From contig JBOIEQ010000113.1 of assembly GCA_050741255.1 (NCBI GenBank), positions 1 to 13,897 on the forward strand: a stretch of DNA of 13,897 bases. The letters run 5' to 3'. How positions within the stretch are numbered: the first letter of the stretch is position 1; every line of letters begins with the position of its first letter. The stretch is from CAZXNF01 sp050741255. GTDB lineage: Bacteria; Pseudomonadota; Gammaproteobacteria; Burkholderiales; SG8-41. A program made the translations under genes and the position numbers. Below are positions 6,394 to 12,953 of this stretch, piece after piece. The notes under the pieces were generated by a model. The model was not told the DNA's origin and did not search any database. It saw nothing but the letters and a program-made list of their open reading frames with translations.

Positions 6394-7884
6394 ATGAGTT
6401 TTTTCTGGAAAGGCCGTCTGGGCGAAAAACCCAGCGATCTGCTCAAGCACTACTACGCGGAAACGATGCGGGAACCGTCGTTCCTGGAAGCGCTGCACCA
6501 GTGGGACAAGGCGCAGGTCGTCGTGCTGGGGGAGCAAAAGCTCGCGCCGCCGGAAACGATCGCCGCACTCGTCGCCGCCATCGCCGCCATGGAGAAGGAA
6601 GGCGTGGTCGAAGCGCGCCAGGGCCTGTGGAACGTCATCCACGGCGGCGAGGAGTACATCCGCAAGCACTGCGAGGAGGAAAAATCCGGCTGGCTGCACC
6701 TCGGCCGCTCCAGCCCCAGCCTGCGCGTGGTGGCTTCGCGCATCGCCTTCCGCGGGCTGCTCATCGGCATCATGCAGTCCACGCTGGCGGTCCGCGAGGC
6801 GCTGATCGACGTGGCGGCGCGGCACACCGAAACGCTGATGCCCGGCTACAGCTACATCCAGCACATCGAGCCCGGCACCTTCGGCTTCTACCTGATGTCC
6901 TTCGTTGAACCGCTGGAACGCGACTTCAAACGGTTTGAATCCGCCTATCGCAACACCAACATCAGCGCCGTCGGCACCGGCGCCGCCTACGGCATCGAGT
7001 TCCCCCTCGACCTCGCGCGGATGGACGAACTGCTCGGCTTCGATGCCGCGCCCTGGAACGCCCGCGACTCGATCCGCAATTACGATTACATGCTGGAAAC
7101 GTACATGGCGCTCGCGCTCATGCACAGCACCCTGGGCCGCGTCGCCATGGATTTCCTGATCTGGCACAGCTCGGAATTCGACTTCATCGAACTGCCCGAC
7201 CGCCTGAGCATCACCTCCAGCATTTCGCCCCAGATGCGCATCCCCTACGTGCTGGAGTTCATCCACGGCACCAGCGGCCTCATCACCGGGCGCCTGATGG
7301 AGGCGCTGGCGATCACCAAGACCGCCTCCGACCAGCTCGAGATGGCAACCATGCTGCCGGCGGAGTTCTGGAAATGCGCCGACGAATCGCGCCGCGCCAA
7401 CGACGCACTGGTGGATTCGCTCACCGGCATGAAGGTCAACACGGTTCGCATGGCGCAATGCGCGAACGAGCACTGGTCGCAGGCGAGCACCGTCGTCGGT
7501 TACCTCGTGAAGGAACACGGCATGTCCTACCGCACGGGCCACCAGATCCTGGCGCTCATGATGCAGGAGGTGGCCGACAAGAACATTCCGCCTTCGCAGG
7601 TCAAGGCCGCGGTGCTGGAGAAAGCGATCCACAGCTATACCGGCAAGACCATCAAGGTCGGGCAGGACGTGCTCGAACGTTTGTTCGACGCCATGCATTG
7701 CGTGCGGGAACGGAAGTACCGCGCCGGCGCCGCGCCGGAGCGCGTGGTGGAACACGTCGCGGCAGCCCGCGACATCCTGGCCCGCGACCGTGTAGCCGTC
7801 GCGGCGCTGGTGCAACGACTCGAAACCGCGCATCACCGCATGGACAGCGCCTTCACGGCCCTGCAACGCACGCACGCCCAATAA
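6394..7884 (+). CDS. Argininosuccinate-lyase-like protein with altered active-site motifs
   Basis: A 496-residue member of the aspartase/fumarase superfamily, closest in pattern to argininosuccinate lyase (ASL). Family landmarks in order: LGRSSPSLRV near 103-111 (ASL GRSRND), PGYSYIQHIEPGTFGFYLM at 150-168 (ASL PGYTHLQ..QPVTFGH), GTGAAYGIEFPLD at 194-206, and SSEFDFIELPD followed by SSISPQMRIP at 275-284 (ASL GSSxMPQKKNP). Most superfamily enzymes cleave a C-N or C-O bond to release fumarate, as tetramers. Here the general-acid His of THxQ is Tyr154, GRSRND is lost, and the loop Lys and Asn are Met281 and Ile283, while the loop serines remain. It is thus unlikely to be ArgH and may act on another amino-dicarboxylate or have lost lyase activity. 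A GGGAG Shine-Dalgarno lies 6 nt before the ATG. It is encoded between GltS and a Bug receptor. Confidence 0.85.
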   Translation: MSFFWKGRLGEKPSDLLKHYYAETMREPSFLEALHQWDKAQVVVLGEQKLAPPETIAALVAAIAAMEKEGVVEARQGLWNVIHGGEEYIRKHCEEEKSGWLHLGRSSPSLRVVASRIAFRGLLIGIMQSTLAVREALIDVAARHTETLMPGYSYIQHIEPGTFGFYLMSFVEPLERDFKRFESAYRNTNISAVGTGAAYGIEFPLDLARMDELLGFDAAPWNARDSIRNYDYMLETYMALALMHSTLGRVAMDFLIWHSSEFDFIELPDRLSITSSISPQMRIPYVLEFIHGTSGLITGRLMEALAITKTASDQLEMATMLPAEFWKCADESRRANDALVDSLTGMKVNTVRMAQCANEHWSQASTVVGYLVKEHGMSYRTGHQILALMMQEVADKNIPPSQVKAAVLEKAIHSYTGKTIKVGQDVLERLFDAMHCVRERKYRAGAAPERVVEHVAAARDILARDRVAVAALVQRLETAHHRMDSAFTALQRTHAQ

Positions 7885-7904
7885 CAGTCCTGGAGGAGTC
7901 CGCC

Positions 7905-8870
7905 ATGTCTTACGCCCGTCTGGTTGCCGCCATCTGCGCCGGCGCCGCCGCTGCCGGCGCCGGCGCCCAGGGCTATCCCGACAAGCCGATCCGCGTCGTC
8001 GTGCCGTTCGCCGCCGCCGGCTCGACGGACATTCTCATCCGCACCGTCGGCCAGAAGATGTCGGAATCGCTGGGCCAGACCCTCGTCATCGACAACCGGG
8101 GCGGCGCCGGTGGCGCCATCGGCGCGGAACTCGCCGCGCGGGCCGTGCCCGACGGCTACACCATCATGGCGACCACCAGCGGCGTGATCGTCGTCAACCC
8201 GAGCCTGTACGCGAAGCTGGCCTACGACCCGGTGAAGGATTTCGCGCCGATCAGCATCATCGCCTCGCTGCCCAACATGCTCGTCGTGCATCCGGCGATG
8301 GCGGTGAAGAACGTGCAGGATCTGATCGCGCTCGCGAAGGCCTCGCCGGGAAAATACACCTACGCCTCGGGCGGCAACGGCACCTCCAACCATCTCGCCG
8401 GTGAATTGCTCAAATACCTGGCCAAGATCGACATCACGCACGTTCCCTTCAAGGGGGGCGGGCCTGCCGTGCTGGCGGTGATGGCCAACGAGGTGACGAT
8501 GCTGTTCGCGACCATGCCCTCGGCCATGCCGCAGGTGAGCGGCGGCCGGCTCAAGGCCCTCGCCGTCACCAGCCGCCAGCGTTCCCCGGCGACGCCCAAC
8601 CTGCCGACGATGATCGAGGCCGGCGTCAGGGATTTCGAGGTTTCCATCTGGATCGGGGCGCTGGCGCCGCGCGGTACGCCCGCGCCGGTCATCAGCCGTC
8701 TGAACCAGGAGGTGGCCAAGGCGCTGCGCGCGCCGGAAGTCGCCGTACGCCTGAAGGCCGAAGGTTACGAGCCGATCGGCAGCACGCCGCAGGAGATGGC
8801 CGCGTCGATCGCCGCCGAATCCGCCACCTGGGCGCGCGTCGTCAAGGCCGCCGGCATCAAGGCGGACTGA
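7905..8870 (+). CDS. Bug/TctC-family periplasmic solute-binding receptor
   Basis: A 321-residue Bug receptor closing the plus-strand unit, 20 bp after the lyase-like gene. An excellent Shine-Dalgarno GGAGGAG (7892-7898) precedes the ATG at 7905, which fixes the start. Residues 1-21 are an Ala-rich signal peptide ending GAGA-Q, then QGYPDKPIRVVVPFAAAGSTDILIR. Other motifs are IDNRGGAGGAIGAE, VPDGYTIM, YASGGNGTSNHLAGELLK, HVPFKGGGPAVLAVMANEV and the C-terminal helix WARVVKAAGIKAD. In the ligand loop the common PGG is AAG. Linkage to GltS and the lyase-like protein suggests its ligand is the substrate of that unit (inference); a membrane partner is missing locally. It converges with the next Bug gene with only 13 bp between stops. 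Confidence 0.94.
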   Translation: MSYARLVAAICAGAAAAGAGAQGYPDKPIRVVVPFAAAGSTDILIRTVGQKMSESLGQTLVIDNRGGAGGAIGAELAARAVPDGYTIMATTSGVIVVNPSLYAKLAYDPVKDFAPISIIASLPNMLVVHPAMAVKNVQDLIALAKASPGKYTYASGGNGTSNHLAGELLKYLAKIDITHVPFKGGGPAVLAVMANEVTMLFATMPSAMPQVSGGRLKALAVTSRQRSPATPNLPTMIEAGVRDFEVSIWIGALAPRGTPAPVISRLNQEVAKALRAPEVAVRLKAEGYEPIGSTPQEMAASIAAESATWARVVKAAGIKAD

Positions 8871-8883
8871 AACCAGGCGGGCG

Positions 8884-9900
8884 TCAGTTTCCCTGTTTGG
8901 CCAGGCCGAGCTGCGTCAGCAGCAGGCGATGCTCGTTCGCCTGCTCTTCCAGGAACTTCCGGGTGACTTCCGGGCCCGCGTAGCTGCCGATCCAGTAGTT
9001 CTTCTCCAGCTCGGCTTTCCATTGCGGCATCGCGACCATCTTCGCGAACGCCGCCGCGACGACACGGGCTTCCTCGTCGCTCACCCCGCGCGGCGCCACG
9101 ATGACGCGCCACGACGTATAGACGGAGTCGATGCCCTGCTCCTTCCACGTCGGCACGCCCGCGAGCGCGCCGCCGAGGCGCTCGGGCGAGGACACCGCGA
9201 TCACCCGCACCTTGCCGCCCGCCAGTTGCGGCAAGGACACCGGCGCGGCGACGGGCACCACATCCACTTCGCCGCTGAGCAACGCGACCAGCGCATCCGC
9301 GCCGGACTTGTAGCCGACGTACAGTCCGCCCTTGACGTCGATGCCCGAGTCCTTGAGCACCGCGGCAGCGGCGATGTGATTCGCGCCGCCCAGGGCCGTG
9401 GCGATGCCGAACGACGCGGCGGCGGGATTCTTCCGCAACCGCGCGATGAGCGCCTTGCCGTCCTGGATGGCCGAATCGGCCCGCACCATGAACACGATGT
9501 TGTCGGAGAACAGGCGGCATACCGCCGTCATGTCCCGGGCATCGACATCGCCAATACCCATGAGCTTGTTGGTGACCAGGCTCGGCGACGCGATCGCGAG
9601 GTAGCGGCCGTTGCCCGGCCGCTGGTTCAGATACTGGTAGGCAATCGTGCCGCCGGCGCCGGGCTTGTTGATGACCACGCTCGGGGTCGAAACCAGTTTC
9701 GCGGCATCGAAGAGGTTCTTGATCGTCCGGCCGGCGGTGTCCAGCCCGCTGGCCGGGCCCGAGGGCACGACAATCTCCACCATGCCGTTCGCCGGCCAGT
9801 CCGCGCTCTGAGCCGGCGTGACCATCGCCACGGCCGCGATCAGCAGCCCGCCCCACCGCAACAGGGGCGCCACCGCGCCACCACCGGATTTCTTCTTCAT
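8884..9900 (-). CDS. Divergent Bug/TctC-family periplasmic receptor
   Basis: A 338-residue solute-binding receptor, the most divergent of the five Bug proteins here and slightly long. Residues 1-32 form a Lys-rich start plus hydrophobic signal peptide ending AQSA-D. The mature part starts DWPANGMVEIVVPSGPASGLD instead of the usual YPxKPIRxIVPxxPGGxxD, but keeps the overall pattern: VVINKPGAGGTIAYQYL, GNGRYLAIAS, the GYKSGADALVALLSGEVDVV segment (normally PYKG) and GGKVRVIAVSS. A strong GGGGAGGG Shine-Dalgarno 6 nt before the ATG at 9900 fixes the start. It is the last gene of the dioxygenase/selenoprotein unit, 51 bp after the selenoprotein stop, so it probably binds the substrate of that unit (inference). 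The lack of the PYKG motif suggests a different ligand class from its neighbours. Confidence 0.88.
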   Translation of the reverse strand: MKKKSGGGAVAPLLRWGGLLIAAVAMVTPAQSADWPANGMVEIVVPSGPASGLDTAGRTIKNLFDAAKLVSTPSVVINKPGAGGTIAYQYLNQRPGNGRYLAIASPSLVTNKLMGIGDVDARDMTAVCRLFSDNIVFMVRADSAIQDGKALIARLRKNPAAASFGIATALGGANHIAAAAVLKDSGIDVKGGLYVGYKSGADALVALLSGEVDVVPVAAPVSLPQLAGGKVRVIAVSSPERLGGALAGVPTWKEQGIDSVYTSWRVIVAPRGVSDEEARVVAAAFAKMVAMPQWKAELEKNYWIGSYAGPEVTRKFLEEQANEHRLLLTQLGLAKQGN

Positions 9901-9951
9901 GTCCTGCCCTCCCCTTTTCTCTTGTTGTTTGGCTCTGCCGCCCGCCCGCCG

Positions 9952-11172
9952 TTATTCGTGACGGGCGATGCGCGGCAGCAGATTCTCGTTCGCAAAGTGC
10001 CGCAATTCGCGGTCGGCATGGCGTTCCGTCGCCGCCTTCAGGGCGAAAAACAGGCGGCCAGCCGCCGTGTCGTGCCAGAACCAGCGCTGAATGCTGTCCG
10101 GAGAACGCGTGCCGGGCTGCCCCGCATTGGCCTCGAAGTAGAAGACCTTGAGTTCCTCGCAGGCGAGGCGCAGCGCGTTGGACAAAGGCAGGTCCGCGCG
10201 GTACGAGGGCACGGCCGTGCCATCCGCCCAGGCGCCCAGAAACCGCGCCAGGTCTTCCGGCGACGCGCCGGCAACGCCCAGCGCGGTACGCCCGCGCCGC
10301 GCCAGCGCCACGTCGTACCACGAGCGCAACTGGGCGATCTCCTCCAGCACGAGCGTGGGCAGGGGCACGTCGGTCCGTTCGCTGGAAAAATCCACCGCGC
10401 ACGCCATGCCTTCCATCTCCTCCGCGGAGACAACGGCCGGCGCTTCCTCGGGATAGTCTTCCAGCACGGGACCCGCGCTGCGCTCGAACAGGGAAAGCGC
10501 GGCCATGACCACCCGCCGCTGGAACGCCGCATCGCCCGGAACGCCGAGCGGGCGGCCGAGCATGAAGGGCACCCACAGCGCGCGCGGCGGCCGGATGACC
10601 TCCGTGTGCTCGCGCACCAGGCTGATGTTGACGGTGGGCACGCCCTCGTCCTCGATGTACAACGCGAGTGCGCCGACGGCGCACGTGCAGTTCGGTCAGA
10701 CCGGCGTCAGCAGGACGGCGTCCACGCTGTCCTGCTTGAGCATGCGGCCGACTTCGCGGGCTTTCGCCTCCATGCGGGTGACCGGCGAACCCGCACCCAT
10801 GAATGAATAGTGGTGGTCCGCCACCGACCCGATCACCCCTTCCTTCGCGAGCTCGCGCAGGCGGTCGAGCGGAAATACGACGTTCAGGTCCTGCTGGAAG
10901 CCGGTGCGGTCGAAATTGACCGACAACTGGCTCATCACCAGGTCCGCGGCGGCCATGTCGCCGGGGATCACCCGGTAATCGTTGCGGGCGCCGCCCTGCC
11001 CGAAGGGACGGTCGCCCCGCAGATGCAGGCCGGCGCTCGTCACGAGGGCCACGCGCCGTGTCGACAGGGGCCCGCCGGCGACCCACGGGCTGAGGCCGAA
11101 CTTCGGCATCACCGGAATTTTCTCGAGCATGTGCTCGCGTTCCCATTCGGGAAGATCGGCGAGTCGCACCAT
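9952..11172 (-). CDS. PrdB/GrdB-family selenoprotein with in-frame TGA (Sec159)
   Basis: A 406-codon gene of the glycine/sarcosine/betaine/D-proline reductase selenoprotein B family, interrupted by TGA at codon 159 (10696-10698). Residues 38-130 show the family core: RRVALVTSAGLHLR, DYRVIPGD, NVVFPLDRLRELAKEGVIGS and HHYSFMG. Then SVDAVLLTPV-U-PNCTC gives a Sec-x-x-Cys-x-Cys redox site. Similarity continues in the same frame past the TGA (EDEGVPTVNISLVREHTE, RPPRALWVPFMLGRPLGVPGD), which rules out a frameshift or two separate genes. Clostridial PrdB is about 240 residues with Sec near 152; here residues from about 235 to 406 form an extra domain I do not recognise, containing FYFEANAGQPG and WFWHDTAAGRLFFAL. 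A GGGAGGGG Shine-Dalgarno lies 6 nt before the ATG, 25 bp after the dioxygenase stop. Genuine stop is TAA. Likely a selenol-dependent reductase; the substrate is unknown and no prdA partner is nearby. A Cys-to-stop mutation is the alternative. Confidence 0.87.
10668..10684 (-). promoter_or_regulatory. Candidate bacterial SECIS hairpin
   Basis: On the coding (minus) strand the stem is GTGCGCC-GTC-GGCGCAC: 7 perfect base pairs closing a 3-nt loop. It begins 12 nt after the TGA and puts the apical loop at nt 19-21 downstream, with G as first loop base. This fits the general description of bacterial SECIS elements (apical loop roughly 16-37 nt past the UGA, a short stem, a G among the first two loop bases) recognised by SelB. 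GC-rich hairpins are common at this base composition, so position and loop G carry most of the weight. Confidence 0.7.
10696..10698 (-). other. Selenocysteine codon (UGA) of the PrdB-like gene
   Basis: This TGA sits in frame between LLTPV and PNCTC, at the position where PrdB/GrdB-family enzymes carry their catalytic selenocysteine or, in homologues, cysteine. TGA is a normal stop in this window (it ends both Bug genes of the amidase unit, gltS and the dioxygenase gene), so the genome does not simply recode TGA. Insertion would need SelA, SelB, SelC and SelD encoded elsewhere. Confidence 0.83.
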
Positions 11173-11197
11173 CCTGTTCCCCTCCCGCGCGCGCCGC

Positions 11198-12100
11198 TCA
11201 GGCGGCCGGCCGCGCGCCCTTGATCTGCGTGCGATGCAACAGGCGGCGTTCGCTCTCGTCGAATGCGGTGCGCTTGTGCATCGTGCAGCGATTGTCCCAG
11301 ATCAGGAGATCGCCGATCTGCCAGGTCTGGAACCAGGCCCGCTCCTGCCGGCCCGCGTGCGCCCACAGCCGGTCCAGCAACGCCTCGCTTTCCTCGAGCG
11401 GCAGCCCCATCACGTAGCCGAACGGCCGGCGGCCGAGATACAGGGCCCGCCGCCCGGTCACCGGATGGCGGATGACGATCGAATGCACCGCGCCAGGCGC
11501 GTCGCGCGGATCCGTGACCACCGGATAGCCCTTGCGCAGCTCGCCCGCGCTGTTGCGGCTGGCGTCGTGCTTGATCTGCTTGCCCTCGACCGCGCGCCGC
11601 AGGTCTTCCGGCAGCGTTTCGTAGGCGTCGTACATGTTCAGAAACCCGGTCTCGCCGCCGCTCTTCGTCACTTCGATGCCGTAGAGCAAGGCGGCCGAAG
11701 GGGTCACTTCGTTGTACGACATGTCGGTGTGCCAGACGGCCTCGCCGTAGCCGAGGCTGCCGATGACGGCGCCGCCCACCTTGATGTTCGACATCACCGC
11801 CATCTCCGGATAGCCCTCGAGCCAGGGCTTGCCGCTGATGTTCACCGGCGCCTTGTCGAGGTCGCCGAAGCGGCGGCTGAAGCCGAGCAGCTGCTCCTTC
11901 GTCAGGGTTTGCCCGCGGAAGCGCAGCACCTGATGCTTCATCCAGGCGTCGAAGATGCGCGCGAACGCCGTTTCGGATAGCGGCTGCGCCAGATCAACGC
12001 CTACGATGTCAGCGCCCACATACCTGCCGAGTGGCATAACCGTGATGCCTGTGCCTTCCTGGGCAGGGACGGAAAAGGTGTCTTGAGCTGCAGCCAGCAT
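11198..12100 (-). CDS. TauD/TfdA-family Fe(II)/2-oxoglutarate dioxygenase
   Basis: A 300-residue cytoplasmic dioxygenase that would couple decarboxylation of 2-oxoglutarate to hydroxylation of a substrate using O2 and Fe(II). The metal triad is visible: His124 and Asp126 in WHTDMSY, and His275 in WDNRCTMHKRTAF. Arg290 (HRTQIKG), 15 residues after the distal His as in E. coli TauD, should bind 2-oxoglutarate. Length is close to the family's 280-300. The ATG at 12100 (MLAAAQDTF) is chosen because AGGAG lies 5 nt before it and a promoter lies just upstream; an in-frame start at 12175 would overlap that promoter. It is first in the unit with the selenoprotein and a Bug receptor and diverges from a GntR gene, its likely regulator. 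Family substrates include taurine, alkyl sulfates, aryloxyacetates and carnitine-type compounds; sequence alone does not choose between them. Confidence 0.93.
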   Translation of the reverse strand: MLAAAQDTFSVPAQEGTGITVMPLGRYVGADIVGVDLAQPLSETAFARIFDAWMKHQVLRFRGQTLTKEQLLGFSRRFGDLDKAPVNISGKPWLEGYPEMAVMSNIKVGGAVIGSLGYGEAVWHTDMSYNEVTPSAALLYGIEVTKSGGETGFLNMYDAYETLPEDLRRAVEGKQIKHDASRNSAGELRKGYPVVTDPRDAPGAVHSIVIRHPVTGRRALYLGRRPFGYVMGLPLEESEALLDRLWAHAGRQERAWFQTWQIGDLLIWDNRCTMHKRTAFDESERRLLHRTQIKGARPAA

Positions 12101-12127
12101 GGGATCTCCTCGTCTTGATCGGTGGAC

Positions 12128-12142
12128 GAGCATTCTATGCTC
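12128..12142. promoter_or_regulatory. Inverted repeat GAGCAT-TCT-ATGCTC (candidate operator)
   Basis: A perfect 6-bp inverted repeat with a 3-nt spacer lies between the predicted -10 and the ribosome-binding site of the dioxygenase gene, and directly abuts an AT-rich palindrome. It is a natural operator candidate for the divergent GntR-type regulator, or a small hairpin in the dioxygenase mRNA leader. Confidence 0.45.
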
Positions 12143-12156
12143 AATTATTAATAATT
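12143..12156. promoter_or_regulatory. AT-only 14-bp palindrome (candidate operator)
   Basis: AATTATTAATAATT is a perfect 14-bp palindrome with no G or C, strikingly AT-rich for this genome. It covers the likely -10 element of the minus-strand dioxygenase promoter, so a bound regulator would block RNA polymerase. It does not match the usual GntR/FadR TGGT-ACCA core, so the assignment as the GntR site is inference from position and symmetry. Confidence 0.5.
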
Positions 12157-12175
12157 TACAATCCTTGATTTTCAA
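12148..12175 (-). promoter_or_regulatory. Predicted sigma-70 promoter of the dioxygenase-selenoprotein unit
   Basis: Reading the minus strand, TTGAAA (12170-12175) is a good -35 and TATTAA (12148-12153) a fair -10, separated by 16 bp. Transcription would begin around 12140, leaving about 40 nt of leader before the ATG at 12100. This is the most AT-rich stretch of the window. CTTGA-TTT-TCAAG (12164-12176) overlaps the -35 and the AT-only palindrome overlaps the -10. Confidence 0.5.
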
Positions 12176-12176
12176 G
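12164..12176. promoter_or_regulatory. Inverted repeat CTTGA-TTT-TCAAG over the -35 element
   Basis: A 5-bp perfect inverted repeat with 3-nt spacer, the third symmetric element within 49 bp of the dioxygenase/GntR gap. It overlaps the predicted minus-strand -35 and lies about 55 bp upstream of the GntR start codon, so it could serve control of both genes. Short enough that chance cannot be excluded. Confidence 0.3.
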
Positions 12177-12229
12177 CGCGCTGTGGCATCATCCTAGGCA
12201 GGCTATCCATCTGATTTAACGGAAAAACC

Positions 12230-12934
12230 ATGTTCGATGCCCAGGTGCTGGCGCAGACACTGCCCGAGAAAATCGCCGCAACCCTGGCCGAACGCATCGT
12301 CTCGGGCGAATTCGAGCCCGGCGAACGGCTGGTCGAGGCCACCCTGGCCAAGGCACTGAAGGTCAGCCACGGCCCGATCCGGGATGCGCTGCGCCTGCTG
12401 CAAAACGCCGGACTCGTGACGATCCCCCCCTACAAAGGCGCGCACGTCACCGAGTTGTCGGAGCGGGAGATCAGGGAGCTGTACCAGGTGCGGGCTTCGC
12501 TCGTCGGCCTGCGCGCGCGCTGGATCGCGGAGGATCCGCAGCGGGAGGATCTGGTTGCCCAGGTGGCCGCGCCCGTGGCGCGGCTATCCGCGCTGGCGGA
12601 CAAGGAGGGCGGGCAGCAGGAATATGTTGCCGCCGCTCTCGCGGTCAACCGTACGCTGACCGAAAGCCTGACCAACCGCTGGCTGCGCACGACGCTGCAG
12701 GCTCTCACCCTGCAGACGAGCCGCTACACGCGTCTCGCCCTCGCCTCGCCCGAACGCCAACGGGAATCCGCGCGCCTGTGGGGAGAACTCATCGCGGCCA
12801 TCCGGGCCGGCGACGGCGACCGCGCCGAAGCCGTGGCGTCGGCCCTGTCGCTGTCGACGCGGGACGCCGCGCTGAAATCGCTGCGCGAGGCCCGTTCGGC
12901 CGAGGCCGCGGGGGTGGAACGCGCGTCTTCCTAG
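12230..12934 (+). CDS. GntR-family (FadR/FCD-like) transcriptional regulator
   Basis: A 234-residue repressor-type regulator. Residues 10-75 are a GntR winged helix-turn-helix: LAERIVSGEFEPGERLVEATLAK, then VSHGPIRDALRLLQNAGLV with the conserved P-I-R-D/E-A-L-R-L-L recognition helix, and the wing PPYKGAHV. Residues 76-220 form an all-helical FCD-like effector domain. FCD domains usually bind a metal through Asp and three His (for example in DxxFHxxL); here that segment reads LAVNRTLTESL and the effector half contains no His at all, so a metal-free ligand mode is likely. The ATG at 12230 has only a weak GGAA upstream. The gene diverges from the dioxygenase unit across 129 bp holding three inverted repeats, suggesting local control of that unit and of itself. 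Its stop lies 19 bp from the end of a converging Bug gene. Confidence 0.9.
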   Translation: MFDAQVLAQTLPEKIAATLAERIVSGEFEPGERLVEATLAKALKVSHGPIRDALRLLQNAGLVTIPPYKGAHVTELSEREIRELYQVRASLVGLRARWIAEDPQREDLVAQVAAPVARLSALADKEGGQQEYVAAALAVNRTLTESLTNRWLRTTLQALTLQTSRYTRLALASPERQRESARLWGELIAAIRAGDGDRAEAVASALSLSTRDAALKSLREARSAEAAGVERASS

Positions 12935-12953
12935 CCGCGCGGCGGCACCGGAC

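Noticed and set aside
5509..7881. A 790-codon open frame on the minus strand
   Set aside because: It is antisense to the GltS and lyase-like genes, which have clear family motifs; the translation is His/Arg/Gly-rich low-complexity shadow.
6394..7884. Calling the lyase-like gene argH
   Set aside because: The catalytic His, GRSRND and PQKKNP motifs of argininosuccinate lyase are altered and no arginine-biosynthesis genes are nearby.
8765..11146. A 793-codon open frame on the minus strand
   Set aside because: It is a shadow in another frame over the Bug receptor, selenoprotein and Bug gene regions; its translation is Arg/Gly/Ala-rich with no family motifs, as expected in high-GC DNA.
9952..11172. 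Two separate genes, or a pseudogene with a nonsense mutation, at the PrdB-like locus
   Set aside because: Both pieces share one frame and one family, the break is a single TGA exactly at the Sec/Cys redox position, codon use stays normal on both sides, and a hairpin follows. The TTG at 10662 has no role as a start. Nonsense mutation remains the main fallback.
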